A stretch of DNA of 64,000 nucleotides from Streptomyces muensis (GTDB lineage Bacteria; Actinomycetota; Actinomycetes; Streptomycetales; Streptomycetaceae), in assembly GCF_021474425.1 (NCBI RefSeq), contig NZ_JAKEIP010000016.1:1-64000 (forward strand), in the 5' to 3' direction. Both the position numbers and the translations under genes were made by a program. This document shows, piece by piece, positions 43,825-57,174 of the stretch. Every line of letters begins with the position of its first letter. The stretch's first letter is position 1. Below the pieces are notes generated by a model that worked only from the letters and a program-made list of their open reading frames with translations, did not search any database and was not told where the DNA came from.

Positions 43825-44832
43825 ATGTTGCCCGCGTTCGACCTGCCCTTGACGGACCTGGAGCGCTACCGCCCGGACCTCCAGGAGCCCGCCGACTTCG
43901 ACGAGTTCTGGCACGACACCCTCAAGGAGGCGGACGAGTACGAGGTGTTGGTGGCGTGCGAGCCGGTCGAGACGGGCCTGCGGCTCATCGAGACCTGGGA
44001 CGTGACCTTCCGGGGATTCGCCGGCGACCCGGTGCGGGCCTGGTTCAGCAGACCGGCCGGGGCGGGCGAGCCACTGCCCGCCGTGGTCGAGTACGCCGGC
44101 TACGGGCGTGGCCGCGGCCTTCCGCACGAGCGGCTGACCTGGGCGAACGCCGGCTACGCGCATCTGCTGATGGACAACAGGGGCCAGGGCGACCAGTACG
44201 GCAACGGCGGCGCCACCCCGGACCCGCACGCCACGGCACCGGGCGGCCCGGGTCCGGCGGTACGCGGTCTGCTCTCACCCCGGGACCACCACTACCGGCG
44301 TCTGATCACGGACGCGGTACGCGCGGTCGAGGCGGTGCGCGCGCTTCCCGGCGTGGACGGCGCCCGGATCGCGGCGGTCGGCAACAGCCAGGGCGGCGGG
44401 CTCGCCCTGGCCGTCGCGGGACTCGTCCCCGGCCTCGCCGCGCTCCTGGTCACCGCCCCGTTCCTGTGCAGCATCCGGCGCGCACTCGACCTCACCGACG
44501 CCGCGCCCTACGGCGAGATCACCGCGTACCTCTCCGTGCACCGGGGCGCCGAGCGGGCCGCCTACGACACGCTCGCCCACATGGAGGGGATCTCCTTCGC
44601 CCGGCGCGCCCATGCCCCGGCCCACTTCGGGATCGGCCTGCGCGACACGGTGTGCCCACCGAGCGGGGCGTACGGCGCCTTCAACCGCTACGCGGAACTG
44701 TCGGGCGCCGGCCCACGCAAGGAGATCCACCCCTACCCGTTCAACGGCCACGAGGGCGGCGACGCGGTGCACGTACGCCGCCAACTGGACTGGGCGGCCG
44801 AGGTGTTGGGGATCGACCGACCGTCGGTGTGA
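43825..44832 (+). CDS. Acetyl xylan esterase / cephalosporin C deacetylase family (CE7)
   Basis: Cytosolic alpha/beta-hydrolase of 335 residues with no signal peptide. The nucleophile Ser is in GNSQGGG (about 188), the Asp in RDTVCPP (about 274) and the His in NGHEGG (about 309). The family deacetylates acetylated xylo-oligosaccharides and other small acetyl esters. It is divergent from the transporter-GH42 operon and could process oligosaccharides entering through it. Start choice is uncertain: ATG 43825 is only two bases after GGAGG, TTG 43828 has better spacing, and ATG 43804 lacks a ribosome site. Confidence 0.9.
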   Translation: MLPAFDLPLTDLERYRPDLQEPADFDEFWHDTLKEADEYEVLVACEPVETGLRLIETWDVTFRGFAGDPVRAWFSRPAGAGEPLPAVVEYAGYGRGRGLPHERLTWANAGYAHLLMDNRGQGDQYGNGGATPDPHATAPGGPGPAVRGLLSPRDHHYRRLITDAVRAVEAVRALPGVDGARIAAVGNSQGGGLALAVAGLVPGLAALLVTAPFLCSIRRALDLTDAAPYGEITAYLSVHRGAERAAYDTLAHMEGISFARRAHAPAHFGIGLRDTVCPPSGAYGAFNRYAELSGAGPRKEIHPYPFNGHEGGDAVHVRRQLDWAAEVLGIDRPSV

Positions 44833-44883
44833 ACACGCGTCGTCTGCCGGCGGCGCCTCGGAGCGCAGTGCTGATCCGAGCCC

Positions 44884-45864
44884 TCAGCCCGAACCGGCGA
44901 CCAGCGCCTCGCCGAGCGGGGTCCGGCGGTAGAGCACCGACCGTCCGGACCGGGCGCGGACGAGCAGCCCCGCGCCTCGCAGGATGGCGAGGTGGTCTCC
45001 CACCGCGCCGGGTGCCATGGCGAGGCTTCGGGCGAGGTGGCTGGTACTGGCCGGGGCGTCCAGCGCCAACAGCAGCCGGGCTCGGGCCCGGCCGACCAGA
45101 GCGGTCAGTGCGTCGTGCTGGGGGACGGTCGCCTGTTCGCCCCACAGGGCGGCGGTGCCGCGGGCACGATAGACCAAGGTCCTGGGCCAGGGGGTTTCCA
45201 GGTGGGCGGCGATGTTCGCGACGAAGACCGACGGGATCAGCAGGAGCCCGTCGCCGGCGAGGGGGACGTTTCCGACCGGAGGGAAGAAGCCGATCTCGAT
45301 ATCGCCGGCGCGCCAGGCGATGCTCGGGTGCAGACTCTCGATGGCCGTGGCCCATCCCTGTTCGCCGATCACACCCACCCGGTGCACGACATCGCGCTCA
45401 CAGATCGCGCGCAGTTGCGGCCAGTCCGCGGCCAGCAGCTCGTGCCACGCCTGGTCCATCGCCTCGGCGATCCTGGAGACGGCGTCCGTGGAGTCCAGCA
45501 CCGCGCGTACGCGGCGGTCATGGGCGGACGGGCCGGTCGCGGTGGTGGCGAAATCGCGGCGGGCCGCCTCCAGCGGTGTGGCCCGGATCATGGCCAGGTC
45601 GTCCGCCCAGGTCTGGTTGAGGCCGCGCGGGGGCGGGGCGACGAAGTCCGGCCCGGATCGCGGGGTCTGCAGGGCGAGGGCGGCGTCCAGTTCGGTCTCG
45701 CGGCGAAGCCGTTCAAAGACCGGCAGGAGCCGGGCGGACCAGGCTCGCGGCAGCGGCCGGTCGTGGCCGGCGAGCGAGCGCAGCAGTAGGCAGAGGTCCA
45801 GCGCGGGCGACAGTGCGAAGCGGCTGCGCAGCAGGTCCTCGACGGAGACTTCGAAGCGGAGCAC
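44884..45864 (-). CDS. ArsR-type transcriptional regulator with DUF5937-like N-terminus
   Basis: Protein of 326 residues. The first 240 residues form an all-purpose regulator-like domain of the DUF5937 type (start MLRFEVSVEDLLRSRFALSPALD). The last 80 form a winged helix of ArsR type (DALTALVGRARARLLLALD; TSHLARSLAMAPGAVGDHLAILR). No metal-binding Cys pair is present in the recognition helix region. It is divergent from an MFS exporter gene 89 bases away, so it probably regulates that gene. It starts at GTG 45864. Confidence 0.82.
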   Translation of the reverse strand: MLRFEVSVEDLLRSRFALSPALDLCLLLRSLAGHDRPLPRAWSARLLPVFERLRRETELDAALALQTPRSGPDFVAPPPRGLNQTWADDLAMIRATPLEAARRDFATTATGPSAHDRRVRAVLDSTDAVSRIAEAMDQAWHELLAADWPQLRAICERDVVHRVGVIGEQGWATAIESLHPSIAWRAGDIEIGFFPPVGNVPLAGDGLLLIPSVFVANIAAHLETPWPRTLVYRARGTAALWGEQATVPQHDALTALVGRARARLLLALDAPASTSHLARSLAMAPGAVGDHLAILRGAGLLVRARSGRSVLYRRTPLGEALVAGSG

Positions 45865-45953
45865 CCTGCGATGCTAACGCCGGACGTCTGATCAGATTCG
45901 TCCAGCGACGAATCATTGGTGGGTGGCCTCGGCGCACGGTGAGGCTGGGCGTC

Positions 45954-47204
45954 ATGATCCCCACCGTCGAACCCGCGCACGGCAACCAGCGTGCCACCTA
46001 CCGGGAGGTGCTGGCCGAGCCGCGGTTCCGGCTGCTCTTCTCGACCCGCGCCGTCGCGATCACCGCGGGCTCGCTGCGGATCACCACGTTCTCGGTGCTG
46101 GTCTTCGCGACCACCGGCTCCGCGCTGCTCAGCGCACTGGCCTTCGGCATCGGCTTTCTCCCGCAGTTGTTCGGCTCGCTGCTGCTGGGCTCACTGGCCG
46201 ACCGACTGCCGCCCCGCGCTCTCATCGTCGGCGGCTACGCCTTGGAGTGCGCCGCCGCCCTGCTGCTCGCCCTGGTGCGGATGCCGATCGCGGCAAGCCT
46301 CGGTGTCGTGGCGCTGGTCGCCCTCGCCACACCGGTGTTCGGCGGCGCGTCGAGTCGGCTGGTCGCACACTGGCTGAAGGGCGACGCCTACGTACTGGGC
46401 TGTTCCCTGAACAACCTCGCCTCCTCCGGCGCGCAGTTGTTCGGTCTGGCGCTGGGAGGTGCGGTCGTCGCGGCACTCGGCCCGCACAAGGCGCTCGCGG
46501 TGAGCGCCGCCCTCTACCTCGGCTGCGCGCTCGCCATCCGCATCCGGCTACCCCGGCTGGAGCCGGGAGAGTCCGGCGGCACACCCGGCGGCGCTCGGGA
46601 CGACGGCGGCGCCGTCCGGGCAAGCCTGCACGGTGCCGGCCTGCTGCTGCGCGGACCCACGGTACGACGACTGATGCTGGCCCAGTGGCTGCCGCCCGCG
46701 TTCGTAGCGGGCGCGGAAGGCCTGATCGTCGCCTACGCGGGAGGACACCACTTCGCACCGGGCTGGTACGCGGTGCTGATGGGCTGTCTGCCGGTCGGCA
46801 TGCTTGTCGGCGACCTGCTGGTGGGTCGACTGCTACGGCCACCCACCCGGGAGCGACTGGTCGTGCCGTTGATCGCGCTGACGGGACTGCCGCTGGTCGG
46901 CTTCGCCACCGAACCCGGAGTGGGCGTCTCGTCCTGTCTGCTGCTGCTCTGCGGCTTCGGACTGGCCTACGGTCTCGGCCTGCAACGGCCGTTCCTGGAC
47001 GCCCTGCCGAAGGATGGCCAGGGCCAGGCCTTCGGTCTGCTCGGCTCCGGCAGCATGACGCTGCAGGGCGTCGGGCCGGCCTGCTTCGGCTCGGTGGCCG
47101 CAGGCATCGGAACGGGCGGCGCCATCGCCCTGGCAGGCGGCGCGGCGCTGCTCACCGCCGGCTGGATTCTCACCTGGCGTCGCGGACCGCATACGGGATC
47201 TTGA
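45954..47204 (+). CDS. MFS transporter
   Basis: Membrane transporter of 416 residues with about twelve helices and the loop 2-3 motif GSLLLGSLADRLPPRALIVGG, typical of drug-exporter MFS proteins. The substrate is unknown. ATG 45954 was chosen with GTGAGG about ten bases upstream; an in-frame extension to 45813 would overlap the divergent regulator gene. It is probably controlled by the adjacent ArsR-type regulator and may be cotranscribed with the DinB-like gene 33 bases later. Confidence 0.88.
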   Translation: MIPTVEPAHGNQRATYREVLAEPRFRLLFSTRAVAITAGSLRITTFSVLVFATTGSALLSALAFGIGFLPQLFGSLLLGSLADRLPPRALIVGGYALECAAALLLALVRMPIAASLGVVALVALATPVFGGASSRLVAHWLKGDAYVLGCSLNNLASSGAQLFGLALGGAVVAALGPHKALAVSAALYLGCALAIRIRLPRLEPGESGGTPGGARDDGGAVRASLHGAGLLLRGPTVRRLMLAQWLPPAFVAGAEGLIVAYAGGHHFAPGWYAVLMGCLPVGMLVGDLLVGRLLRPPTRERLVVPLIALTGLPLVGFATEPGVGVSSCLLLLCGFGLAYGLGLQRPFLDALPKDGQGQAFGLLGSGSMTLQGVGPACFGSVAAGIGTGGAIALAGGAALLTAGWILTWRRGPHTGS

Positions 47205-47237
47205 GACCACGAACAGCCCATGGAAGGTACCTGCCGC

Positions 47238-47837
47238 ATGATCGATGAATTCGCGAAAGACAACCTGCGCGGGAGACTGCGGCGGGACCGCGAGGCACTG
47301 CTCTGGAAACTCGACGGCTTGTCCGAATACGACGCCCGCCGGCCTCTGACAGCGACCGGGACCAACCTCCTCGGTCTGGTCAAGCACATGGCCACCGTCG
47401 AGGCCAGGTACTTCGGCGAGGTCTTCGACCGCCCTTCCCCGGAACCGCTGTGCCGGTGGCAGGACCACGACGGCAGCGATCAGTGGGCGGCCGAGGACGA
47501 GACCCGCGATCAGATCATCGGGTTCTACCGGCGCACGTGGCACCACTCGGACGCGACGATCAACGAGCTTCCCCTCGACGCGCCCGGCCACGTGCCGTGG
47601 TGGCCGGAGCCTTGTCCCAACACGAACCTGTTCGCCGTCATGGTCCATGTCCTCGGCGAGTCCAACCGGCATGCCGGGCACGCCGACATCCTGCGCGAGG
47701 GCCTCGACGGCCGCACCGGGGTGCGCGCCGAACACGAGAGGCGGATCGACGAGGAGGCCCGTGCGGCCTACCGCGCGAAGGTCGAGCAGGCCGCCAGGTC
47801 GGCCGCACCGATCCGGGCTTGGCGACCTCAGGGCTGA
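47238..47837 (+). CDS. DinB-like protein (DUF664)
   Basis: Protein of 199 residues with the four-helix-bundle pattern of the DUF664/DinB family. The ALLWKLDGLSEYDARRPL motif follows the first helix, and spaced His residues (LVKHMATVEARYFGE; HVLGESNRHAGHADILRE) could bind a metal. The family includes thiol-dependent enzymes such as mycothiol or bacillithiol transferases, but most members are uncharacterised. ATG 47238 starts the conserved helix; ATG 47220 adds six residues. It lies 33 bases after the MFS gene. Confidence 0.85.
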   Translation: MIDEFAKDNLRGRLRRDREALLWKLDGLSEYDARRPLTATGTNLLGLVKHMATVEARYFGEVFDRPSPEPLCRWQDHDGSDQWAAEDETRDQIIGFYRRTWHHSDATINELPLDAPGHVPWWPEPCPNTNLFAVMVHVLGESNRHAGHADILREGLDGRTGVRAEHERRIDEEARAAYRAKVEQAARSAAPIRAWRPQG

Positions 47838-47865
47838 GGCGGGTCGGCCGCCGTCACGACGGGTA

Positions 47866-47896
47866 CCCGGTGGCCGGCTGACGGCCTGCCACCGGG
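47866..47896. terminator. Convergent terminator hairpin
   Basis: CCCGGTGGC pairs with GCCACCGGG around a 13-base loop between the converging DinB-like and LPMO genes. Confidence 0.6.
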
Positions 47897-47914
47897 GCCC
47901 ATCTCAGGGGGTGT

Positions 47915-49012
47915 TCAGCCGACCCGACAGGGCAGCGTCGTCGTACTGTCCCCGCCCGAGCCGGACACCACATAGCCGAACGTCGTGCTCTCCCCCGGAT
48001 CGAGGGAGCCGTTCCAGTCGACGTTGTGGACCATCACATCCTGGCCGGTGTAGGTCGCGTTGCCGCTCCACAGGCTTTCGACCTTCTGCCCCGTGGGGAG
48101 CGTCCAGTCGACCATCCAGCCGAGCATCGGGACGTCGCCGGAGTTGGTGACGGTGACCTCCGACTGGTAGCCGCCCGACCAGGTGCCGGTCGTGCGACGG
48201 GTGGCGGAGCACTCGCCGGGCACCGGGTCGGTCGGGTTGCCGGGCTCCTTGATGCCGGTGACCTCGCCGTTGCCGCCGTCGAAGACGATGTCGGAGCAGG
48301 AGTAGAAGGTCTCCGCGCTGTCCGAGCGCTGCCAGACCATGTAGATGATGTGGCGGCCCGACTTGTTCGCCGGAAGCTGCCCGGACCAGGAGTAGTTGGC
48401 CTCGACCGTGCCCGGGGAGCCGTTGAGCGGCGGGTGGTCGACCGAGAGGAAGGGCCGTTCCTCCATGTCGTCCCAGGTGAGGGTCTGCTTGGGGTCGAAG
48501 CCGTCCTTGGTGATGAAGACGTAGAACCAACCGGGGTGCGCGGCCCAGGCGTTGTAGGAGAAGTCGACGGTCGCGCCCGAGGTGAGATGGGTGAGCGGCC
48601 AGTCGTCGCGCGGGGCGTTGAAGCCGGTGAAGTTGGTGTTGCCGCCGCTGCAGAGCTCGCCGTCGGGCACGAAGCCGCGGGTGCGGCCGGCGCCGTCGGA
48701 GCGGAGCACCGAGAACCAGTTGTAGAACGGCGTGGTGCCGCTGACCTGTTGGGCCGCCCTGCAGGCCGGGTTGACGGGCTTGATCTCACCGGTGTCGGTG
48801 AGGCCGTCCTGCCAGCACAGGAAGGTGCGGCTGCCGGGCTTCATGGGGGTGCCGTGGGCCTCCGCCTCGCCGCCGGTGCTCATGACGAGGGCGACGGCGG
48901 GGATGGTCGCGAGCAGGGAGACCAGGACGAGGAAGAGGGCTCTGGCGCGGGTGGGGAGGGTTAATCGGCGGGGCGGGGTGGTCCCGGTCGCCCCTTGTTT
49001 TGTCAGGATCAT
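47915..49012 (-). CDS. Lytic polysaccharide monooxygenase (AA10) with C-terminal CBM2
   Basis: Secreted copper enzyme of 365 residues that oxidatively cleaves crystalline polysaccharide. The signal peptide ends AEA before His53, which becomes the N-terminal copper ligand (HGTPMKPGSRTFLC). The second His is in NAWAAHPGWF. The C-terminal 100 residues are a CBM2 cellulose-binding module (GYQSEVTVTNSGDVPMLGW; ends in Cys). The catalytic part is close to the CelS2-type, cellulose-active C1 oxidisers of Streptomyces. ATG 49012 was chosen because it gives a sensible signal peptide; its ribosome site is weak. A perfect CebR box lies 112 bases upstream, linking it to cellobiose induction. Confidence 0.93.
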   Translation of the reverse strand: MILTKQGATGTTPPRRLTLPTRARALFLVLVSLLATIPAVALVMSTGGEAEAHGTPMKPGSRTFLCWQDGLTDTGEIKPVNPACRAAQQVSGTTPFYNWFSVLRSDGAGRTRGFVPDGELCSGGNTNFTGFNAPRDDWPLTHLTSGATVDFSYNAWAAHPGWFYVFITKDGFDPKQTLTWDDMEERPFLSVDHPPLNGSPGTVEANYSWSGQLPANKSGRHIIYMVWQRSDSAETFYSCSDIVFDGGNGEVTGIKEPGNPTDPVPGECSATRRTTGTWSGGYQSEVTVTNSGDVPMLGWMVDWTLPTGQKVESLWSGNATYTGQDVMVHNVDWNGSLDPGESTTFGYVVSGSGGDSTTTLPCRVG

Positions 49013-49123
49013 GACAGTCCAGTCCGTTCCGTCAGGCACGGGCCGTGCGGGCCTTTGTGTGGGTGTGCGTGCGGATGCGCGGGGCGGGAACGGTCCGGGG
49101 CGACGGGTTCCGGTCCACCGCTA

Positions 49124-49137
49124 TGGGAGCGCTCCCA
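49124..49137. promoter_or_regulatory. CebR operator (cellulose regulon)
   Basis: TGGGAGCGCTCCCA is an exact, perfectly palindromic CebR box, the operator of the cellobiose-responsive LacI-family repressor that controls Streptomyces cellulase genes. It lies 112 bases before the LPMO start. Confidence 0.93.
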
Positions 49138-49243
49138 CCCCGTCTGCTGCGGAAGGTAGCGCCGGGGAGCGTGGTTGTAAACGCCTGTCGCACAAGGGCT
49201 CGCGGGAGGAGCGGGTGGTGGCCGTCGCCGGCGGCAGCTCGGC

Positions 49244-49753
49244 TCAGGAGAAGAAGTGGGCGACCGCCGCCCGAACGGCCGTGGCCGTCTCGTCGGGCCG
49301 GGGGGCCTTGGTGGGCAGCTGCCGTTCCCGTTGACCGACCAGACGCCACAGGTCGGTCAGGGAACGGTCCGGGGGGACGTCCAGGAACCAGGTGAAGCCA
49401 CGCGGTCGCGGAGGGATCCCGGCCTCGGTGAGGAAGGCGTTGACGTCCTCCTCGATGAGATCCTGGTCGGCCTCGGTGCGTTCGGAGAACTGCACGACGG
49501 GCTCGCCGGCGTCGGCCCCGGTGGCCGCGAAGGTGGTGCGCACCGAGTGCCAGCCGGGTTCGTCGGGGACCCGCACGACATGCTCAGGACCGGCGAACCA
49601 GCAGATCGCCATGTGCCAGCCGGAGTCGCCCACGCGCCGGTGGACACGGCCGTCGTGACGGAGTTCCACGGGGTCCCGCCGGGTGGCGAGTCCACGGGGG
49701 TCGGATGGACGCGCGACGGGGAAGTCCGCCCAGGTGTGGGGGGTGCGCGACAC
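49244..49753 (-). CDS. Protein of unknown function
   Basis: A 169-residue acidic protein that I do not recognise. No signal peptide or membrane segment is seen. Notable segments are SGWHMAICWFAGPEHVVRVP and RGFTWFLDVPPDRSLTDLWRLVG, suggesting a compact alpha/beta fold. GTG 49753 has AGGAG nine to ten bases upstream. It lies behind a strong hairpin that ends the neighbouring secreted-protein gene, so it is probably transcribed alone. Confidence 0.7.
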   Translation of the reverse strand: MSRTPHTWADFPVARPSDPRGLATRRDPVELRHDGRVHRRVGDSGWHMAICWFAGPEHVVRVPDEPGWHSVRTTFAATGADAGEPVVQFSERTEADQDLIEEDVNAFLTEAGIPPRPRGFTWFLDVPPDRSLTDLWRLVGQRERQLPTKAPRPDETATAVRAAVAHFFS

Positions 49754-49782
49754 GGCTGAGGCTCCTCTCGTCGACCGCCCGC

Positions 49783-49824
49783 GGCGTCGCGGACGGACCC
49801 CGGCCGGTGCCCGTCCGCGACGCC
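49783..49824 (-). terminator. Terminator hairpin after the secreted protein gene
   Basis: A perfect 14-bp stem (49783-49796 with 49811-49824) and a 14-base loop, 43 bases past the stop at 49867. Confidence 0.75.
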
Positions 49825-49866
49825 CTAGCTGTGCGACGGTCTCTGCTGTCTGCTCCTACTGTGCCC

Positions 49867-50619
49867 TCACTCGGTGAAGTAGCAGGGGTCCGCGCCCCAG
49901 CAGTAGAAGTACGGGGTCTCGAAGAGCCTGCCCGACAACGGGGCGTAGCCCGTCGGGACCCAGCCGGCGTCCAGCGCGTGGTAGTACTCGTTGGAGTTCT
50001 CCAGCCGGTCCCCGTAGCGCAGGCCACTGTTCCAGCGGGAGCCCTCGGTGGTGAGGTAGGCGCCGCCCATGGTGTCGGTGCCGCAGGTGTCGTCCGGCCA
50101 CAGGGTGTGCTCTTCGTAGCAGGTCGTGGTGATGGTCGGGAAGTACAGCGGCGGCCCGTCGTCGAGGATCAGGGTCGTGGTGAGGCGGGGCTGCCTGCCG
50201 TTCAGGTTGTTCCGCAGGACGGCGTCGTAGGAGCCGACGGTCTGGTCGCCGTAGCCGTACCAGATGTTGGCCTTCGTCTCCCGGATGTAGTCGCTGACCA
50301 GCCGGGTGCACAGGCCGGTCGTCTCGCACCAGCCGTCCTCGTCGTCGGGCGCGTAGGCCGAGACGGTCGGCCGCTGTTCCTGTGGGCCGAGCTGCTCGAC
50401 CTTGCCGTTCGCGAGGAGTTCGGAGCCGACGCAGGCCCAGGACGCGAGGTCGCGACTCTCGGCGGTCTCCACGCACTTCTTCGCCGGACCGTCCGGTACG
50501 GCGGCGGTCAGATCCCGCGCGCCGGTGCCGTTCTCCGCGGACTGGGCCGGGGCCATGGCGCCCAGGCTCAGCAGGACCGCGGTCAGCGCCGCGATCGTCG
50601 ATGTGATCACTCTGCGCAT
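49867..50619 (-). CDS. Secreted protein of unknown function
   Basis: Protein of 250 residues with a clear signal peptide (VITSTIAALTAVLLSLGAM, cleavage near AQSA). The mature part has eight Cys, probably paired as disulfides, and many Tyr/Trp residues (WYGYGDQTVGSYDAVLRNN; PYFYCWGADPCYF at the end). I recognise no catalytic motif. ATG 50619 follows AGGGATGGA. It is monocistronic, with a hairpin after it and a 362-base gap before it. Confidence 0.75.
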   Translation of the reverse strand: MRRVITSTIAALTAVLLSLGAMAPAQSAENGTGARDLTAAVPDGPAKKCVETAESRDLASWACVGSELLANGKVEQLGPQEQRPTVSAYAPDDEDGWCETTGLCTRLVSDYIRETKANIWYGYGDQTVGSYDAVLRNNLNGRQPRLTTTLILDDGPPLYFPTITTTCYEEHTLWPDDTCGTDTMGGAYLTTEGSRWNSGLRYGDRLENSNEYYHALDAGWVPTGYAPLSGRLFETPYFYCWGADPCYFTE

Positions 50620-50981
50620 GCTTTTCCATCCCTGACATGCCGTGGTGGATCAGGTCGAAAGGGACGCTACAAACGGGCAAAGGGGGCCGGACAGAGGGGT
50701 TTTCGGTGAACCGGCGAGGCTGGGGGAACCGGGTCTGCCGGTTGTGGTCGGCGGGTGCCCGCGTGCCTCGCCGGACCGGCGTGGGCGTGCGGGGAACTCG
50801 CCGACGGGTGCGGCCGGGGTCGCTCGGCGGTCACATGTGCGACCCGGGGGGCACCGCATTCCTACGTCGCGGTCACGGAGGCGTGACCGCGAACCGGGGG
50901 TAACCGTCGTGGCGGGCCCGCGATTTGTCCGAAAGCGCCGGGCGTGGGCAGCGGTTCGTGGGGCACGTGGCGCGTGGCCGG
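50620..50981. other. Intergenic stretch without a supported gene
   Basis: The 362-base gap between the secreted protein gene and the sensor kinase. It contains the hairpin at 50868-50891 and presumably the promoter of the secreted protein gene, for which I see no clear -10/-35 pair. No reading frame here looks like protein. Confidence 0.6.
50868..50891 (-). terminator. Terminator hairpin after the sensor kinase gene
   Basis: CGCGGTCACG pairs perfectly with CGTGACCGCG around the loop GAGG, 91 bases past the kinase stop. Confidence 0.6.
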
Positions 50982-52514
50982 TCAGGGGTTGTGGGCGAAC
51001 GTCCGGATGGACGACCGCGTGGGCTCACGCCGGGGCTCCCCCGTCGACGGCGGCGGAGGTTCGGCGCCCACGGGAGGCAGTTCGACGGTGAACTCCGTAC
51101 GGCCCCGCTCGCTCTCGACGTGGATACGGCCGCCGTGCGCGGACACGATCGCCGCCGCGACGGCGAGGCCGAGACCGGAGCCTCCGTCGTGCGGGCCGCC
51201 GCGGGCCCGGGAGGCGTCGGCGCGGGTGAAGGGGGCGAAGACCTGTGGGAGGAGACCGGGCGGGATGCCGGGGCCGTCGTCCCGTACCCGGATCACGCGG
51301 TGGCCGGCGTCGGCCTCGACGGAGGCGACCACGGTGGTGCCCGGCGGGGTGTGGACCTGGGCGTTGGCCAGCAGGTTGGCCACCACCTGACGCAGCCGGG
51401 CCGCGTCGCCGAGGACCAACGGCGGGGCGTCCAGGCGGAGTTCGAGCCGCCACTCGCGCCCGTCCCCGGCGGCACGCGCGTCCCACACCGCCTCCGCGAC
51501 CAGCGCCGCGAGGTCGACCTCGGCGGAGTACAGCGGGCGTCCCTCGTCGAGGCGGGCCAGCAGGAGCAGGTCCTCCACCAGGCTCGTCATCCGGGCCGAC
51601 TCGGCATGGACGCGGCGCCAGGCGAGCACGGGCTCGATCCGGCCGGTGTCGCGGTTCATGAGTTCGGCGTAACCGGAGATCGAGGCGAGCGGGGTGCGCA
51701 GTTCGTGGCTGACGTCGGCGAGGAAGCGGCGCATGCGTTCCTCGGTGTGCCGGCGGGCGGTGCGGGAGGACTCGACGTGGTCGATCATGCGGTTGAGGGC
51801 GGCGCCGACCTGTCCGGCCTCGCTGGCGGGGTCGGTGTCCCCGGCCGGGATCCGGGTCAGGGCGCCGGCCTCGCCTCGGTCGAGCGGTGCGCGGGAGACC
51901 TCGGCGGCGGTGGCGGCGACCCGGTCCAGGGGGCGCAGTTGGCGTCGTACGACCACCGCGCACACGCCCCCGGCGACCAGCAGCCCCGCGCCCGCGACGA
52001 CCGCCTCGCCCAGCACCAGGCCGCTGACCATGCGCTGGACGTCGTCCATGGGGAGCCCGGTGAGGACCCGGACGCCGTCGTTCTCGATGGCGGTGACCCG
52101 GTAGGTGCCGAGGCCCGGGACGTTCCGGGTGTGCGGGGAGCCGTCGGCGGCGAGGCCGGCCAGGGCGGCGCGCTGGGCGGCCGTGAGGTTCCGGGGCGGG
52201 GTGCCCTCGGCGACCGTCGCGGCGGAGACGATGTGTCCGTCGGCGTCCGGGCGGGCGGCGAGCAGGCCGGTGGGACGGCCCTGCTCGGTGAGGAAGGACA
52301 GGTCGTCCTTGTCGTACGGACGCAGCCCGGCCCCGTCCAGGCTGCGCTCGGCGGCTTCGGTGACACGGTCGTCCAGGTCGGCCATGAGAGCGGCGCGTTG
52401 GAGCAGGGCGGTGGTGAGCGCCGTCGCGGCGCACACGGCGACGAGGGTGGCGCCGATGAACAGGAGCAGGCGGGTGCGCATGGAGTGCGTGCGCAGCCGC
52501 GGCAGGGCGGTCAT
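50982..52514 (-). CDS. Sensor histidine kinase (orphan)
   Basis: Membrane kinase of 510 residues. The first helix is at about 12-35 (MRTRLLLFIGATLVAVCAATAL), followed by an extracellular sensor region, a second helix near 165-190 (VVAGAGLLVAGGVCAVVV), a HAMP linker, HisKA with the phospho-acceptor His in DVSHELRTPLASISGYAEL (about 269), and HATPase_c with the N box NLLANAQVH and G boxes DDGPGIP and GGSGLGLA. All catalytic motifs are intact. No response-regulator gene is adjacent; the upstream neighbour is aconitase. The start at 52514 is ATG with an MRTR start 11 residues later as an alternative. Confidence 0.9.
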   Translation of the reverse strand: MTALPRLRTHSMRTRLLLFIGATLVAVCAATALTTALLQRAALMADLDDRVTEAAERSLDGAGLRPYDKDDLSFLTEQGRPTGLLAARPDADGHIVSAATVAEGTPPRNLTAAQRAALAGLAADGSPHTRNVPGLGTYRVTAIENDGVRVLTGLPMDDVQRMVSGLVLGEAVVAGAGLLVAGGVCAVVVRRQLRPLDRVAATAAEVSRAPLDRGEAGALTRIPAGDTDPASEAGQVGAALNRMIDHVESSRTARRHTEERMRRFLADVSHELRTPLASISGYAELMNRDTGRIEPVLAWRRVHAESARMTSLVEDLLLLARLDEGRPLYSAEVDLAALVAEAVWDARAAGDGREWRLELRLDAPPLVLGDAARLRQVVANLLANAQVHTPPGTTVVASVEADAGHRVIRVRDDGPGIPPGLLPQVFAPFTRADASRARGGPHDGGSGLGLAVAAAIVSAHGGRIHVESERGRTEFTVELPPVGAEPPPPSTGEPRREPTRSSIRTFAHNP

Positions 52515-52653
52515 CTCGCGTCCTCCGCCGGCCGGACGGCTCGGCCGGTGCGGGAACCGGAAGTGGCGGACATGTCCCGATCCTGTCCCGGTCCGCTGGG
52601 GGAATCCTGTGTTCAGCCTGAGCGGGGGCGATGACCTGGGCCGGACACGGCGA

Positions 52654-52687
52654 AGGGCCGCACCCCGGTCACCCGGGGCGCGGCCCT
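52654..52687 (-). terminator. Terminator hairpin after acnA
   Basis: AGGGCCGC pairs with GCGGCCCT and the inner CCCCGG with CCGGGG around TCAC, with one bulge on each side. It lies about 20 bases past the aconitase stop. Confidence 0.8.
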
Positions 52688-52707
52688 CGACTGCCCTGCC
52701 GTGCCGC

Positions 52708-55512
<2,805 letters not shown>

Positions 55513-55567
55513 GTAACCCTTACCGCCGGACTCGACGACGCGTGCGGCTGCGGTACGCCTCGGCAGA

Positions 55568-55585
55568 TATCTCGATGTCGAGATA
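55568..55585. promoter_or_regulatory. Palindrome between acnA and argG, TamR-like operator
   Basis: TATCTCGATGTCGAGATA has perfect 8-bp arms around TG. From memory it resembles the MarR-family TamR operator type reported upstream of the S. coelicolor aconitase gene. It lies 143 bases before acnA and 114 before argG. Confidence 0.55.
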
Positions 55586-55642
55586 ACTCTAGTACATGGG
55601 ACCGGGATGGTCATGTCCCGGGGCTTCGACATGCCTGCTTCT

Positions 55643-57153
<1,511 letters not shown>

Positions 57154-57174
57154 TCCGCCGGGACGAACCATCGG

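Noticed and set aside
52515-52707. A hidden response-regulator gene before the sensor kinase
   Set aside because: The gap is only 193 bases and contains the aconitase terminator; no receiver domain is encoded on either strand.
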